64,000 nt of DNA from Ceratodon purpureus (GCA_014871385.1 CM026428.1:10570583-10634582); one strand, 5' to 3'; positions 37,487 through 50,529 are shown, counted from the stretch's first letter. A program made the numbers and translations. The notes: generated by a model from the sequence alone, not told the origin.

Positions 37487-40372
37487 CTCTATGCCACAAA
37501 TTTGGAGAAAAAAATTTGGAGAAAAAGGGAAAAAAAAACAAAAAAAGGAGGGCCAAAATCTGGACCCAGACCCATCAGAGCCTGGCATCCGTGCCACGAT
37601 TGTTGGGGAGAAATAACGAGACCCGTGAATTCTTGATTCATGGGTTCATTTCTCAACCATAATGTAAGCAGTTCTGAGTAGAATTGAAAGTATGGTCTGT
37701 ATAACCTACAAAACAAGGCTTGTGCTGCATTATGTTCTGTCTGATCAAGGTCTGCAAATGATTGGGAATGTTCATTGGTAAGAATTAAATTGTGACATGA
37801 TTGCGGCGAGTTTGGATTGTGTTGTAAATTTTTCTTACACACTTATAAATGTGTGAGCCTGGCACACACTGATGACAAGCTGCATGACCCGTCACAAGGC
37901 AAATGAGTCTTGATGGATGAATGCAAAGTAATAACATGCAGGCTGCTCTTGTAGATCACTAAGCTATAGTTCTGCATCCACAAGGTGAGGGTCTAGAAAG
38001 GAGGTGAGTAAGGTAAGGTGGGAGCACCCATTCCCATGACTTTTAACAATTGAGGTAATTGTGACCATGCAACATAATATTATGCACTTTTTAGTGATTA
38101 AATCACTTGTGGCATAAAAAATTGGGCATCCTAGTCATGTGCTTGAATTATGATTATTTTTCTGATTAGTGTTTTTTTACTTTGAACATTGTGCTACATG
38201 TTTGGTGTAATAATATGCTCTTATATTGGTAATTTTATGATAAGTTATGCAAGATAAATAGCTGGTGTTGTAAATCAATGGGATTTGTGCGCTTACTTTT
38301 GCTATTCACTCTAAGCGATGGATATGCTTAGTCTACAAAGTGTAGGATATCTAATAAACCACTGAATTAAATTAAAAGAACATTGGATAAATATATTTGA
38401 AATTTGAGAAAATCTTATACAGTTTGATCATATCTTTCAGAAACACAGCCAGAGTAAATATTCAAGTGCACAAGAAAAAAATATAAATATGAATAAAATT
38501 CTGTCGTCTGTAGCAAATGAATTCTGTGTATCATTTTCTAGTATTTGAAATGCTAGTATTTGAAATGCTACAATCACATACATAAAATACAAATGTATTT
38601 TCTTTTCTAAAGTAATCTTCACTCATGAGCTATTTGCACATGTGTTCTCTTATTGAGGTCATCCAAAACCTATAACACAAATGGACAAATTCAGCCTGTT
38701 CCATGTTGACTAATATTTGAATTGTTCGCATTGGATGTGGCAATCATGGCACCCTCATCCACAGAGAAGCCCACTTTTACAGATTGCAGAATGCGCTACC
38801 TTCCTTCCACAACATACCCGTGTATTCCAACGTATTCGGTGATATACTGGAAATTTTGATGTTTATTGGAATGGAAATCAAGGTTTGGCAGTACGTGTGT
38901 GATTACGCTCTCATGATCGGAACCTGAGACTTTGCAATCAGTTTCATCATGGACCAGAAGTTACACTAAATTTTTATGACATTGTGACCTCCTGGGCACT
39001 AAAGGGTTAAGTTGGATGCACTGAAGTATGTACTGAATGGATTGCTTGCATCGGAAACCATTTCAAAGAGTTGGGCATTGCATGAGCTAGGCCCAGTTGG
39101 GTTGAGTATCATGATTCATTTCCTGTAAATCTGTAATACCAATGTCCATGCTTTAATAGAGAGGGAAGCCATTTGTATGCTAAGGTGTAGGGTTGGTGGA
39201 GCATGAAAGACAACTTTATGACTCTCAGGTAATTTGGTGCTGGGATGTTGACCGCTTATGTCCTTGCATCTATTATGGTAAGCCTAGCTAGAGACATAGT
39301 TACTCATCATGTTCAACCCTGTAATAAATTTGGAGTCCAGATGGTACATTCTTATCATTCGGATTAAGCCTTCTTCTATATCCATCTCTATGATTGTAAT
39401 TCAATTGACATCAATTTAAAAACTCATGACAAAGATAGTGTACTACTTTGTAAATAGAGTTGTTTTCATAAATTGTCTCCATTTGCACATTCTTTGAGCC
39501 TTGGCCAGAAACACTCATATCACTTTGGTAAGGCAATAACCATTCCTAGGAAACAAACAGTTTCATTGAAACAATTCATTGTATGACTATCATATATCTT
39601 TCAATTTCAAATGTGCAATCCGCAAAATAATGTGTTATCTTTGAAATAGAATTCCACCCATATACAGTCAGTTATTTACCTTACTAATGTAAATTGGCAT
39701 GTACAAAATGGTCTTGAATCAAGACAAAATCCCATAATTTGTTCATCATTCCTGATGAAGGCTATTCTATCAGTCTGGGATCAGTATGAATTAGCCAGGC
39801 AGGGATTTCATGGTTTCAAGATTAAAATTTCTTGATCATCAGAGGGTGTCAAGCAGCTGCAGCAAGTTCATACGATCGTACAAGGTGGTCACATTGTCAT
39901 ACAGAAGCAGTAGAGTCTATGAGAGTAGTGATATGTTGTTATGAGGCCTGAGTCTGTGTTGGAACAATCACATCTTGGAATGGTTTCCATAAAGGATGTT
40001 GTCCTTCCTGATCAAGGCCTCTGTAAACATGATTGGCTAAGGGCAGGTGGTTGGTTACATGTGCTTATGCTTTTCGTGTGCATGTGAAGAGGGTAGGAGG
40101 CAACAATACTTCCCTGCATTTCCCAAGGACACAATTGTACTCGTGCTATGAACCCACGGTCGTGTCTCATGGCTCTTGCCCCATATAAACTGTTGATGAA
40201 CTTTCTTTGCATCTCACTGTCACCCAGAACTTGGAAGTAGTGTCATAACCTCAAATAACCTACTTGCTGACCACTTGGTACTACCCAAGGTTGTATCTGG
40301 TTTGTCAAAAAATAAATTAATATCTTTGGAAAAGTGCCATGCGTCATTCTTCAATTCATTTGGAAACTTAAC
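37487..40372. other. Intergenic DNA of intermediate GC
   Basis: Mixed composition without a supported gene. A 16-bp perfect tandem pair (CTAGTATTTGAAATG plus one base) lies near 38540-38573. Minus-strand open stretches near 37489-37842 and 40012-40212 show no domain or splice support. Confidence 0.4.
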
Positions 40373-43300
40373 CTCTAAAGTTGAAGGGCCTCAAAACTTC
40401 CAAAAACCCTCAAAACTAGATTTTTTCAATACAAGGTGTAAGTTTTTAATTTTTGATGTATTTTGAGGGGAAGTAACCGTAGGATCTAGTACCTTACTAG
40501 TACACGTATATGTATCCCAAATCTTAGATTCAAATTCCTTACCATTTGTGAGATGGTAATGTTCTAAGTTGGAAAAAATAAAAATAAAAATAATCTTGTA
40601 AATTGGGTTTCAAGTGTTTTTAGAGCCAAAAAAACCAATTTCAAAAGCAAACTTGATGCAAGGCTCTTCAAATTCTTGTTCATAGGTGGGTTAGAAATAT
40701 GTCCATGCACTTTTTCCTTCATACAACCTCTAAAACCTAAAAACATGCTTGATTTTTCACATGGAGGTATGCTGAAATTCAAATCCAAAGGCCGGTCTAT
40801 GATAATAAAAAAGGCGCACGGAGAAATATTGGATTGAAAATCCAAGAAGTGGGATCATGCCTTCAAATTGAATTTAGATGGTGCAAAAACAAAACTTGAA
40901 AAAAAGTAGAATTTCAATTTTTGGTGAAATTTTGAAGTTTTTGTGATCTAATTAATTTTGGGCAAATTTTGAGCAAATACTGTAGTTTTGGGTAGATTTC
41001 AAACTTTGACTGCGAATATCTTCTAAAGTATAAGGAATTTTGAAGCATGAATGGTCTTGTTAGAAAGATATGAAAATTTTCCATGTTGTGCCAAAGTTAG
41101 AGCCATATCTGGTAAAATTTGACTCACATGAAGCCTCACCAGACCCTAAATCATACCAAAAGTACTGAGTTGATGCTTTAAAGGGTAAGGTAGTGGTGCC
41201 AATTCTCAACTTAATTTCCGGTAGTAATAATCGTTGGAGTACGTTCATGAAGGCCGCAATGTGAGTACTTGAACCATGTCTCATTAATAACAATTGTTTT
41301 TGTAACATTGGCTAAAATAAGTCATGACTAATCTTAATTAGTCAAGGATTAGTGGAAACCAAAACATTTGTTTTGCCAAAATTGAAAGGACTAAAAAGGT
41401 TTAAGAAGGCCTTCAATTTAGAAGGAATAGTAATTATACTTTAAAATTAAAAAAACAACTACACATGGTTAAGAGGTCTATATGACCTTCCGAGCCTAAT
41501 TTTTTAAGAAGAATTAACTTTATATTTACTCATATATATGTTTGGATTAGAGTCTTGGAGGTACCTTATGCTGAAAGGTGTATAAGATTCTTCAAGCCTA
41601 AAAAGACCCTATTGTATATTATTTTTCTAAATATAAGATCATCTCTAGTGCACACTACTTGTATCCTGCTATTAGTGCTTAGCATGCCTTCAATAAAAAA
41701 CAATCTGCAGTAGACTCCGTATCTCTCATGCCAAACTACAAGATTGCACTAAAGAACTCATGGTCTAAGATAATCTTCTCTACTTACCGAGATTGAAATA
41801 TTTCACGTTCTATAAAGCCAACGTAAGCTTTCAACTGTGGAATAATTGGCTATTGACATTGAGGTCCCGCATTACAAGGATAGTAATGGAAATCAATTTT
41901 AGATCTTATTGACGAGAGCCTAGACAACCCCATTACCCAAATTTACAATATTGTGAGGTTGGATCAAGCCCATAGGGTAGTTACTTGTCCTAATTCACTT
42001 AACATCCTAAAGAATATTTTGTTATTGGATGGTTATGCTAAGGACACTTGGAAGTTGGCTAGGATTGTCAAATATTCTAAGTTGATTCAATGGATGTTTT
42101 GAAAAAATATTTAGAGCTTGCAAGTGTACTGCTCCTATCCTTTAAGGTCTTTGGATGAAGGTTTCTAATTGTCACATAGCCATGTTGACAACTATTTCTT
42201 TAGCTTGCATGGATGCTCTTTATTAAAGTCTTTAAAGAACATCGAGGACAAATTTTAAGAGCATCCAATTTGAAAGTGTAACACAAGACTTTTTGGTCTT
42301 TGTGTATGGTTGAGCTTTGGCTCTAACTATTGGAGTTTAGAAATGAGCCATGAATATAAAAGAATATTGTAGAGATATAGCACTTATATCTAAAGGCTCA
42401 ACGATTTAATTTTTTTTCAAAATAATTTAATTTAATTTACGTCTTCAACCTCCAAAATTCCTTCCTTATGTATAAAATTTATGTATCCATTGTCATTACA
42501 AAGAAATTCAACATTAGTTCTACAACTCCAATTCTTGTGACCTTGAGAAAAATAGTAGTAAACCTTCAACAAAAGATTGGCCACATGTTAGAAGACATAG
42601 TGGTAAATTATTGTCATTTCAACATTTTTTTAATGTGTACAAAAAATAGCAATTTTTTCAAAATAACTATATATTTTTAAAAGATCATGGTCATATGAAC
42701 TTGGTAAAACAAATTCACCCCTTGCATGCACATGATTTGCAAGACCATAACTTACAAACATTTTCATATTTGTGACTAATTTTTCTTTGTGCTCAATGTA
42801 CATTATTTAACCCCTAAAGCATCAAATCAACGAAAATGGTATGATTTTGGGTCTAGTCAGACTCTCCATAAGACAATTTCTATAGGATGAAGCTATGATT
42901 TTAGCACATTATAGCCAATTATCATATCTTTCTAACAAGACCATTCATGCTTCAAAATTCCTTATACTTTAGAAGATATTCGCAGTCAAAGTTTGAAATC
43001 TACCCAAAACTACAGTATTTGCTCAAAATTTGCCCAAAATTAATTAGATCACAGAAACTTCAAAATTTCAAAATTAATTAAATCACAGAAATTGCGATTG
43101 AACTTTTTTTCAAGTTTTGTTTTTGCACCATCTAAATTCAATTTGAAGGCATGATCCCACTTCTTGGATTTTCAATCCAATATTTCTCCGTGTGCCTTTT
43201 TTACTATTATAGACCCGCCTTTGCATTTGAATTTCAGCATACCTCCATGTGAAAAATCAAGCATGTTTTTAGGTTTTACACGTCGTATGAAGGAAAAAGT

Positions 43301-43636
43301 GCATGGACATATTTCTAACCCACCTATGAACAAGAATTTGAAGAGCCTTGCATCAAGTTTGCTTTTGAAATTGGTTTTTTTGGCTCTCAAAACACTTGAA
43401 ACCCAATTTACAAGATTATTTTTATTTTTATTTTTTCCAACTTAGAACATTACCATCTCACAAATGGTAAGGAATTTGAATCTAAGATTTGGGATACATA
43501 TACGTGTACTAGTAAGGTACTAGATCCTACGGTTACTTCCCCTCAAAATACATCAAAAATTAAAAACTTACACCTTGTATTGAAAAAATCTAGTTTTGAG
43601 AGTTTTTGGCAGTTTTGAGGCCTTTCAACTTTAGAG
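40373..43636. mobile_element. 3.26-kb inverted-repeat (foldback) structure
   Basis: Left arm 40373-41187 and right arm 42809-43636 are inverse copies. Outer parts (to about 41073 and from about 42922) are almost identical; inner parts are diverged. Each arm carries the same 93-codon open frame (40564-40845 minus and 43164-43445 plus) with only about six residue differences; it has no known domain and may be fortuitous. The loop is about 1.6 kb of AT-rich DNA without coding signal. It is either a foldback transposon or two copies of one element inserted head to head; no target duplication was found. A diverged single copy of the arm sequence lies at 52650-53400. Confidence 0.8.
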
Positions 43637-43986
43637 AAAATAAGGTGAGTATTCAAGTAAACATAAAGAATGTTTCTATTTCTCATTCTTAACAGCAAAT
43701 AAGGTGAATCAACCTATGACACCACTTTCCTATGTGCGCCATCTACAAGATATGCCAATAACCAGCGATGCTATCTTGTGAGCGGTAAGCGGTGAACAGG
43801 AATTTAAGATTTTTTTGGAAAAATAATGATTTTGTTTTGTAAAATTTAATTTTTTTAGAGAATTTTTATAGTATGGAGGTCTCTCGTGACGGTTACTTTT
43901 GTAGTTTGTCAAAATATGAAATGTCCTCTATAACCGTGGATGGAAATGAAAAACATAGAAACGTAAATACAAAACTTAAAATATGG

Positions 43987-44034
43987 ATTCTTATGGTCTT
44001 CTTGGATCCAATTCTTATGGTCTTCTTAGATCCG
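43987..44034. repeat. 24-bp tandem duplication
   Basis: ATTCTTATGGTCTTCTTGGA plus four bases is followed at once by a second copy differing at two positions (44011-44034). Confidence 0.85.
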
Positions 44035-44242
44035 ATTCAGTCATTATGCATTCATGGATGAATTAAAAAATGGATGATTTGTCACAATGAACCAAGAATG
44101 TTCTGTGAGATCCAAGATTAAAAAATTCTTGTCTAAAAAATATGATCTTTAATTGTATCACATAGATTGAAATACTAATTAAAGACAAATAGAATCAACT
44201 CTGCTATTTGAAGATGGAGTTCACGAACTAAATAGTTTGCTA

Positions 44243-45060
44243 TCAAAGGGCTTTGGTTTTGAAGAAACTAGTAAGTGGTTCAACAACTTTAGCTAATTCC
44301 AAAACTTGTAGAACCTCATTAAAGCTGGAGCTTGCGGTCTGCATGAAATTATTAAGTTTGAAATCCATCTTGTAGAAATATTGAAAGATGTTCATATGCT
44401 TGCACTACCTCCATTGACCCGTCTTTCCTAAGGTCTCCAATATCATCTTCATAAAATCAATGTAGGTGCATCTTGGTAGATTGGTGATGGTAATGTTGTA
44501 AATCTTTCCATTTCCACTATCCATAGATATAACAAATTGATACCTAGAATATGGTATCAATGTGATACTTGTCAAATAACAACTGTTCATAAGTCCTACA
44601 CTTCTCCACTTATTCTGATGCTCAGTAGTTGGAGCCTCTGAGCTTATTGTGATGGCAAAACCATTTTGAGTTGTAAGATGTGAGTGTGGATTTGCACGAA
44701 TTGAGAAGAATGCTCTCGGAAGTGGCATATTTGCTAGATTTAGGAATTGTTGGCGTGGAGTTAAGGCACTATATTGTTGGAGATAAAAACATGCCTCTTC
44801 TAAAGCCAATACTCCTTTAAGGTCAAATTTTTTTCCCTCTTCAGAGACCATGTGATAGGGACCAATGGCGGCCAATTTACCTCAAAGGCCTTCTTCATCC
44901 CTTTCACACATCTACTAATATCATTTGCATAGAACCAAAATTTCTGCAAAACATTCCAATGAGTTTTGTAATCCTTCTTCAAGCCAAAATATGTACTCGC
45001 ACAGGTGCCATGTGAACCTCGCCCCACTCTAGTATTGCATCACTCTTGTCCTCGTTCCAG
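44243..45060 (-). pseudogene. SWIM-type zinc finger protein relic
   Basis: Two overlapping minus-strand frames read as pieces of one protein: 45027-44800, then 44875-44243 in another frame, so a frameshift lies near 44870. The second piece contains ITNLPRCTYIDFMKMILETL and, after an in-frame TAG at 44405-44407, CKHMNIFQYFYKMD. Spacing and flanks match the SWIM finger CxCx(n)CxH, but the second Cys has become Tyr. Beyond the stop the frame stays open to a TGA at 44243. SWIM fingers occur in MULE transposases, FAR1-like and other plant nuclear proteins; which one this derives from cannot be told here. Frameshift, stop and lost ligand make it non-functional. Confidence 0.6.
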
Positions 45061-45747
45061 TTCTGATTTCACCATCTTTACTAGAGAATGTATCACAAAA
45101 TACTGTGGTCATTAATTACCTTTCAAATTTTGTTATCATATACATGGCATGTCATCATGGTGGTCCAATCAAAAAATCACTTTACATGGTCAAACATGAT
45201 TCAACACTCTTTAAGAACACCGTCAAGTTGTTTGCACTTTATCAAGTCCACACCATTCTCTAGACAACATAGACATCTTAAAAACAAATACATTTTCCTT
45301 GTTTTTATCCTAGAAATTTGTCTTGATCCGAGTTTGCTCTTTAGGCCCATTATTGTTTAGTTTTGGTACCTTGATTGATTTCTTATGATTCATGTTTTGC
45401 TTCCTTATTCATTGCCAATTTGGTTCTATTTGAAAGTGCTGCATCTTTGGTGCTTGCCTATTGAGTTTGTTCGAGCCAAAGGGCCTTGATTGAGAGGGAG
45501 TAAGCTCCATGTTAGAGAAGCTGGTCTCGGATCCGAGGGCACTGTGCTCCTTTGATTTGGAATTTGTGTGTTTATTGAGTCCAGTGAGACATGTTTGGAT
45601 CCAAGACAAATGACGTGTTTTACTCTATTTATTTGACCCACCATGGTGGATTTTAATCCTTTCTAGGCTTTATTTTATTTTACTATTGAGCCTTTTTGAG
45701 CTCGTTGTTTTGTTTCACAATGTCCATTCTTTACCTTGTAGATTGTA
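45061..45747. other. Intergenic DNA
   Basis: No supported gene. Overlapping minus-strand open stretches near 45409-45644 have no domain signal. Confidence 0.4.
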
Positions 45748-46165
45748 ATTTGTGAAATATCATTGGTTTTAGCAGGGTTTTCTATCCCCTCTGGTCGTGA
45801 CTATCCCGTCGCGACGTCGGAATGGATCGCGACGAGGGTCCTCCGACGTCATAATAGGTTTTGTAGTGTAAAAATGAAAAAGTAAAACTGAAAAGGTTGC
45901 GTTAAGGAGTTGGGCCGTCACAATAAAGACCGAATGGGACGTCCAGTCGTGACTCTAAACCGTCGTGACGTCCCGACATTATGACGCAAGAGGGCAACGT
46001 CACGACCGAATAGAAAACTCTAAAACCGTTTTAGAGACTCATGTGCACTAGTCTTATGTAGTTTGTGCAATATCATTGGTTTTAGAGACTCATGTGCACT
46101 AGTCTTATGTCATTTGTGCAATATCATTGGTTTTAGAAGCTCATGTGCACTAGTCTTATGTAGCT
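45748..46165. repeat. 51-bp tandem repeat split by a TIR element
   Basis: Units share CAATATCATTGGTTTTAGAG and CTCATGTGCACTAGTCTTATG. The marker TTTTAG recurs at 46029, 46080 and 46131, giving a 51-bp period. The first unit (45748-45772) is interrupted by the element at 45773-46027 and resumes after it. Confidence 0.85.
45773..46027. mobile_element. TIR element inserted in the 51-bp repeat (about 255 bp)
   Basis: Begins CAGGGTTTTCTATCC and ends with the near-inverse of AGAGTTTTCTATTCGG. GTCGTGAC/GTCGCGACG words occur repeatedly inside near both ends, an unusual CpG-rich pattern for this region. GTTTTAG is duplicated at 45766-45772 and 46028-46034 (8 bp if one mismatch is allowed), and the intact sister repeats give the empty site. 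The CAGGG start and ~8-bp duplication resemble hAT elements, but the right end lacks a clean CCCTG. Confidence 0.8.
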
Positions 46166-46400
46166 ATAGTTTGCCAATGCTTTTGTTTAAATGGTTTTAA
46201 GGCAAATTTGTCTTCTTATGGTTGTCTAATGTTCAAGATCACAAAGTATTTTGGGAAAGATAAGACTTCTACAAAGAAAGAGCCGTAAAGATGGTAGGAA
46301 TGCAATAGAGATGGCAATTTTGTGGTTTTATGAAGGAAGTTGGTGATTAAATGAGCAATTGATAGAAATAACATTCCTTAGCCGTTTAACAAGTGAATAG

Positions 46401-46924
46401 ATGAATTTAGTAATGAATGCAGTTTTACAAATTACTAGAGGCAATATTTTGGAAAATCTCATCTCCTTCAATGCCTTTGCTACATTGAGAAATGTTGTGG
46501 AGAGGAGAGGACTTTCAAGGCAACACTGTGAGAATTTGGTGTTGGAATTGGGGGCAGATAATTTAGTACTTATTGATGAGGATGCTTTAGAGGTTAGACA
46601 TGGTCATACTAGTTGATGAGGATGGCTTAGAGGTTAGAAATGGTGACAATTTAAGTGACAAACAACAGAAAAAGTTGGTTGATAGAAGAGCCAAGGTTGG
46701 GGCACGTTTGAAGGTGAAAGTAGATAAGAAGAAAGAGGAGGAGGAAATCAAGATAAAGAAGATTGCAGCACAAAACAAAGAGTTGGCCAAGCTAGACTAG
46801 CTAAGTAAGAAAGAATGGGCCAAAGAAAAAAAAAATCACGTAAATATTTCTCCATTTGGAAGTTGCATACCATCTAATCTTTCTCTTTTGGTATCTCAAG
46901 TGCATCTATCCTCCTCCCTTTACA

Positions 46925-47014
<90 letters not shown>

Positions 47015-47610
47015 CCATGCTCTCATTTGGATGATATAGAGAGTAGTGTAGACTTTAAAGACTATCAGTGATAGCCCTTATGGCTTCAATCTTTCTTGTG
47101 AAATTTCATTTTGGAATCGTCACCCTATGGCAAAACCAGATGATGTTGATAGAAAAGTGGAGTCTATTTGGATCAAGCAACAGTTTGACTTTGCCATGCA
47201 TTTTTTTCAAGATGATGGTGCCTTTGTTGTCTTTTACTATAATTTCTAGTTCATTTCCAATAAAATCCACTTTTTGGCAAATTGAGTTAATTTTTAAGAA
47301 GAAACCAAGTAGTTTACAATTAATGGGCTTCCTTTAACTGTTCTAGATCAGCCTTCCCATATACATTGTATTTCACAGTGAAATGGTTTCTAGGAACGTT
47401 GGAAGCATCCTCTAATGGCAATTTCAGTAATATTAGGAACAAAGTAGACCCCTTCAACTTCCTTATTATGTTGAGATTCTTGCAAAGGCGTTTGCAAATG
47501 CTCTTTAATCTTTCTCCATAGACGTAGTATTTTCCGTGATGTAGAAAAATGCTTAGATGTTTGTGCAGAAGTTGATGCCATGACGTTGTCTAGTGATACT
47601 AACGATGAGT
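46401..47610 (+). pseudogene. Broken protein-coding relic of unknown family
   Basis: Coding-like pieces follow in order on the plus strand: 46401-46616, then 46600-46800 in the next frame (Lys/Glu-rich DRRAKVGARLKVKVDKKKEE), then after a long (AT)n the piece PCSHLDDIESSVDFKDYQ (about 47015-47068), then WNRHPMAKPDDVDRKVESIW and FDFAMHFFQDDGAFVVFYYN (about 47110-47250), and finally RSIFRDVEKCLDVCAEVDAM before a TAA near 47610. Frames change several times and stops are present. The first shift is explained by a 40-bp tandem duplication (46573-46612 repeated at 46613-46652). I do not recognise the family; it could be a captured host gene or a transposon-carried gene. Confidence 0.5.
46928..47011. 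repeat. (AT)n microsatellite, about 42 units
   Basis: An uninterrupted dinucleotide run of about 84 bases, lying between two pieces of the coding relic. Confidence 0.95.
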
Positions 47611-48390
47611 AAGGATGGATTGAGGTTTCTAGGGATGATAAAATGTTTTTCTAATCATTACAAAATTAATCAATCATATGTGTGTTTTCCCTTCTATTAT
47701 ATATTCTACTTGCAATATATTACGTAATATCGGATTGTTATGTTGAAAGGCTTTGAGTTGTTTGGTCTAGCTAAGTTTGTTGGAATACATTGTAAAGTTG
47801 CATTGATTTTGTATGATGTTCAACATGTATAATCAAATTTTGACTCTCTTTTCGGCTCTTCCTATGAATCTGTGTCTCAATTTAGATTGGGCTAGTACTA
47901 TACTATTAATCAACATTTCATTGTAAGTTTGAATGAAGTGAATTCAGTTGCATATAAGATTACTTGTACTTTTTTTGAGTATGTTTTGCTCTAACAAGTC
48001 ACTCAGAAATAATGATTTAATTGATTGCTATGTTTTATTCATAGGAGTTATTGAAAAAGACTATTGTGAACAATTGCTACAATCCATATCGTGAATCATG
48101 TCCTGGATCATCAATGGATTAACAATCTTATAAGATTAACCTTTAGATTCTTTAATATGGTATAAGAAATTGTTCTACACATCTTCTTTCAAGAGAAGAC
48201 TCATATCCGATTGAATTAAGTTAAATTACACGAACTTCTTTTTTCACATAGTTGCGTGCCATATTTCCTGTAGGAAAAAGGTGTTACATGTTTTCTATGT
48301 GATAATTTCTAAAAAATATGATCAATATATTCCATGGTAATAAGACATATTTCTTGAATGTCATTAATCTTTTTTGAAAAAATATTGTAA
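47611..48390. other. AT-rich intergenic DNA
   Basis: No gene or element recognised. Confidence 0.4.
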
Positions 48391-48396
48391 TTTTCT

Positions 48397-48459
48397 GCTC
48401 ACCGCTCACTGCTCATTGCTCATTGCTCACCGCTCATTGCTCACCGCTCACTGCTCACA
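48397..48459. repeat. 7-bp minisatellite (GCTCAYY)9
   Basis: Nine units of GCTCACC/GCTCACT/GCTCATT follow one another without interruption, the last reading GCTCACA and leading into AAGATAGCAT. A reverse-complement relative with three worn units and the same AAGATAGCAT flank lies at about 43772-43800. Confidence 0.9.
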
Positions 48460-50529
48460 AGATAGCATTCCTATGCCAATAACTACCATGAGTACATTCA
48501 TTAGCTACCAAAGTCAAGTCATTGGTGACAATGAATGCAAGGCAACAAGAGTGCTGGTTATTGTTTGAAATTTTGATGCTAGTGGGATGAGAGATTGGTG
48601 GTAATAAAAAGATGAGCAAATTCTTTTAGTTTTTGACAAAAATCTTGTGGTGGTTATAAGTTTGATACATGATGGTATTTGAATGGGATTAATTTGATTT
48701 TGGACATAAATTTTATAACATTGAGTACTTATGAGGCTGAGAATAGACTACTTTAGTGGCAGTCATTCATATAGCCTTTAACAATTCATGACTAATTCAA
48801 TTTTTATCAAAAAATCATAGTTTTAGTAGCATTGATCTTCAAACCTTGGTTTTTTCAATAAAAAATATTTGATATTTGACACAATACTTGGAAAAGGTTT
48901 GGTTCCTTATTGTGGTGGTTATAAGTTAGTTTACCTTAGAGCATCTTCACTCCTTCCTCCCAATGGGATTAAAGTGCGGTCTCAAGTGTTGTGATGAGAT
49001 TGTCATGCTGAATGCTGCTCGACTAGCTTTTCCGACAGACCTGGAGTTGCCTCCAACGTGACATATGGCGCAAGGGAGAGGACCTCCTCCACATGCCCTC
49101 ATTTCTCCTAACTTCTAATCCCCTTCTCCCCTCCTCCTTCCCTACACTTTTTCCCTTCATCCATCCTTTGACAAGGTGAAAATTTGTGATAGTGAAATAA
49201 AAATGAATATAAGGTAGAACCACCCATCTCCGACCGGGGACCCATAACTGATCAGTAGTCTTCTCCAATTCCAACCTTCTGTCAGATCTAAAATCTTGAG
49301 AGATCTAGAAGAAAGTATCAAGCATGATTGGTAGAAAGGGAATCATATGGAAATATTCTGGTGATCAAGTTTTGGTGTTATGGTGGTCGGTTTTAGGTGG
49401 GCCTACTGATTACTTATGGGTGGTTTTCCGCTTTTCACTTTAAAAATCTGTAACTATTTCGAATTTGGGAATAAAATTCCAAAAAAATTTGCATTCAAGA
49501 ATAAGCTTATGTCTCCACAGGGGAAAAATCCTCATCAAATTCGTCGCCTCAAAAACACATGCTCAAACCTTAACTGGTCGGAGATAGATGGTTCTACCTT
49601 ATCTCCCATCCAAAATGAATCACTCCAAATTGTCGTCCAAGGGACTATAATTAAAGTGATCAGTACCAATTTTAGCGTTAGCAGAACCCTTGTAGCCATT
49701 GTGTTAGGCCCACCCCGCCAAATTTGGCATTGGCTCTTGAATTGGAGTGAACAATGGAGATGACCTGTCACCTTAGTGACTGATGGGGACTTGCTGGGAA
49801 AAAACTGGCCCTCCTGGTAGAGAATTACCGTGAAACATGGAACGAGATTTCAACTTATTGGGTTTGTTAGGGAATTTTATTTACTTACTTTCTATGCGAA
49901 TGAAAGGAAATCCCATTGTAATAATGAAATACATCTCTGTTGCTCACTCTTGAACTGTACAGTGTACAACATGTGTGACAAATGAAGTCTCAGCTCCCAA
50001 ATGATTGGAAGCTGAATCTCCATGTTCAGAATTTCAGAGATGCACAGGTGCAGAACAGGTTGTCCATTTGTGTGATGGCAGACGCTGAACCTCAGTTACC
50101 TTCTTCCACAAGAAGTAAATTCTGTCCTGCTCGTCTACAGAAAGCACATTATCACAAAAAAGCTATCTCCACACTAAAGACCCAGTTCTTTTACAAAGGG
50201 CTATACAATCATGCCTGATGAACAAATAAATGCATGTTTATTGTACCAGTCCTTTGTGTAAGTTACATAATCCTAAAATCCACAACAACAATATCAACAA
50301 TAGGTGAGTTAATTCGATTGTAATGAGTCTAATGACTTATAAGTTATGAGCGCTCTGGTAATAATTCTAAACATAGTAACTATGCCTTGCAATTCCATTG
50401 AGTGCACACTGCAATGCAGGTACTGGCCTGACTTCATTTTACTGAGTGCCTCCTAAATTCTGCCCAGTTACTTCAACAGTCGAGGTAAGCGCAGTTAATC
50501 ATTTCAATATAGCCCTCTTATGTGCATTC
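48460..50529. other. Intergenic DNA with one inverted repeat
   Basis: A 23-bp inverted repeat (GGTAGAACCA...TCTCCGACC at 49213-49235, inverse at 49576-49598, two mismatches) encloses 340 bases; the shared ATAA outside may extend it to 27 bp. Open stretches on both strands around 49416-49771 lie inside and have no domain signal. No gene is supported. Confidence 0.4.
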
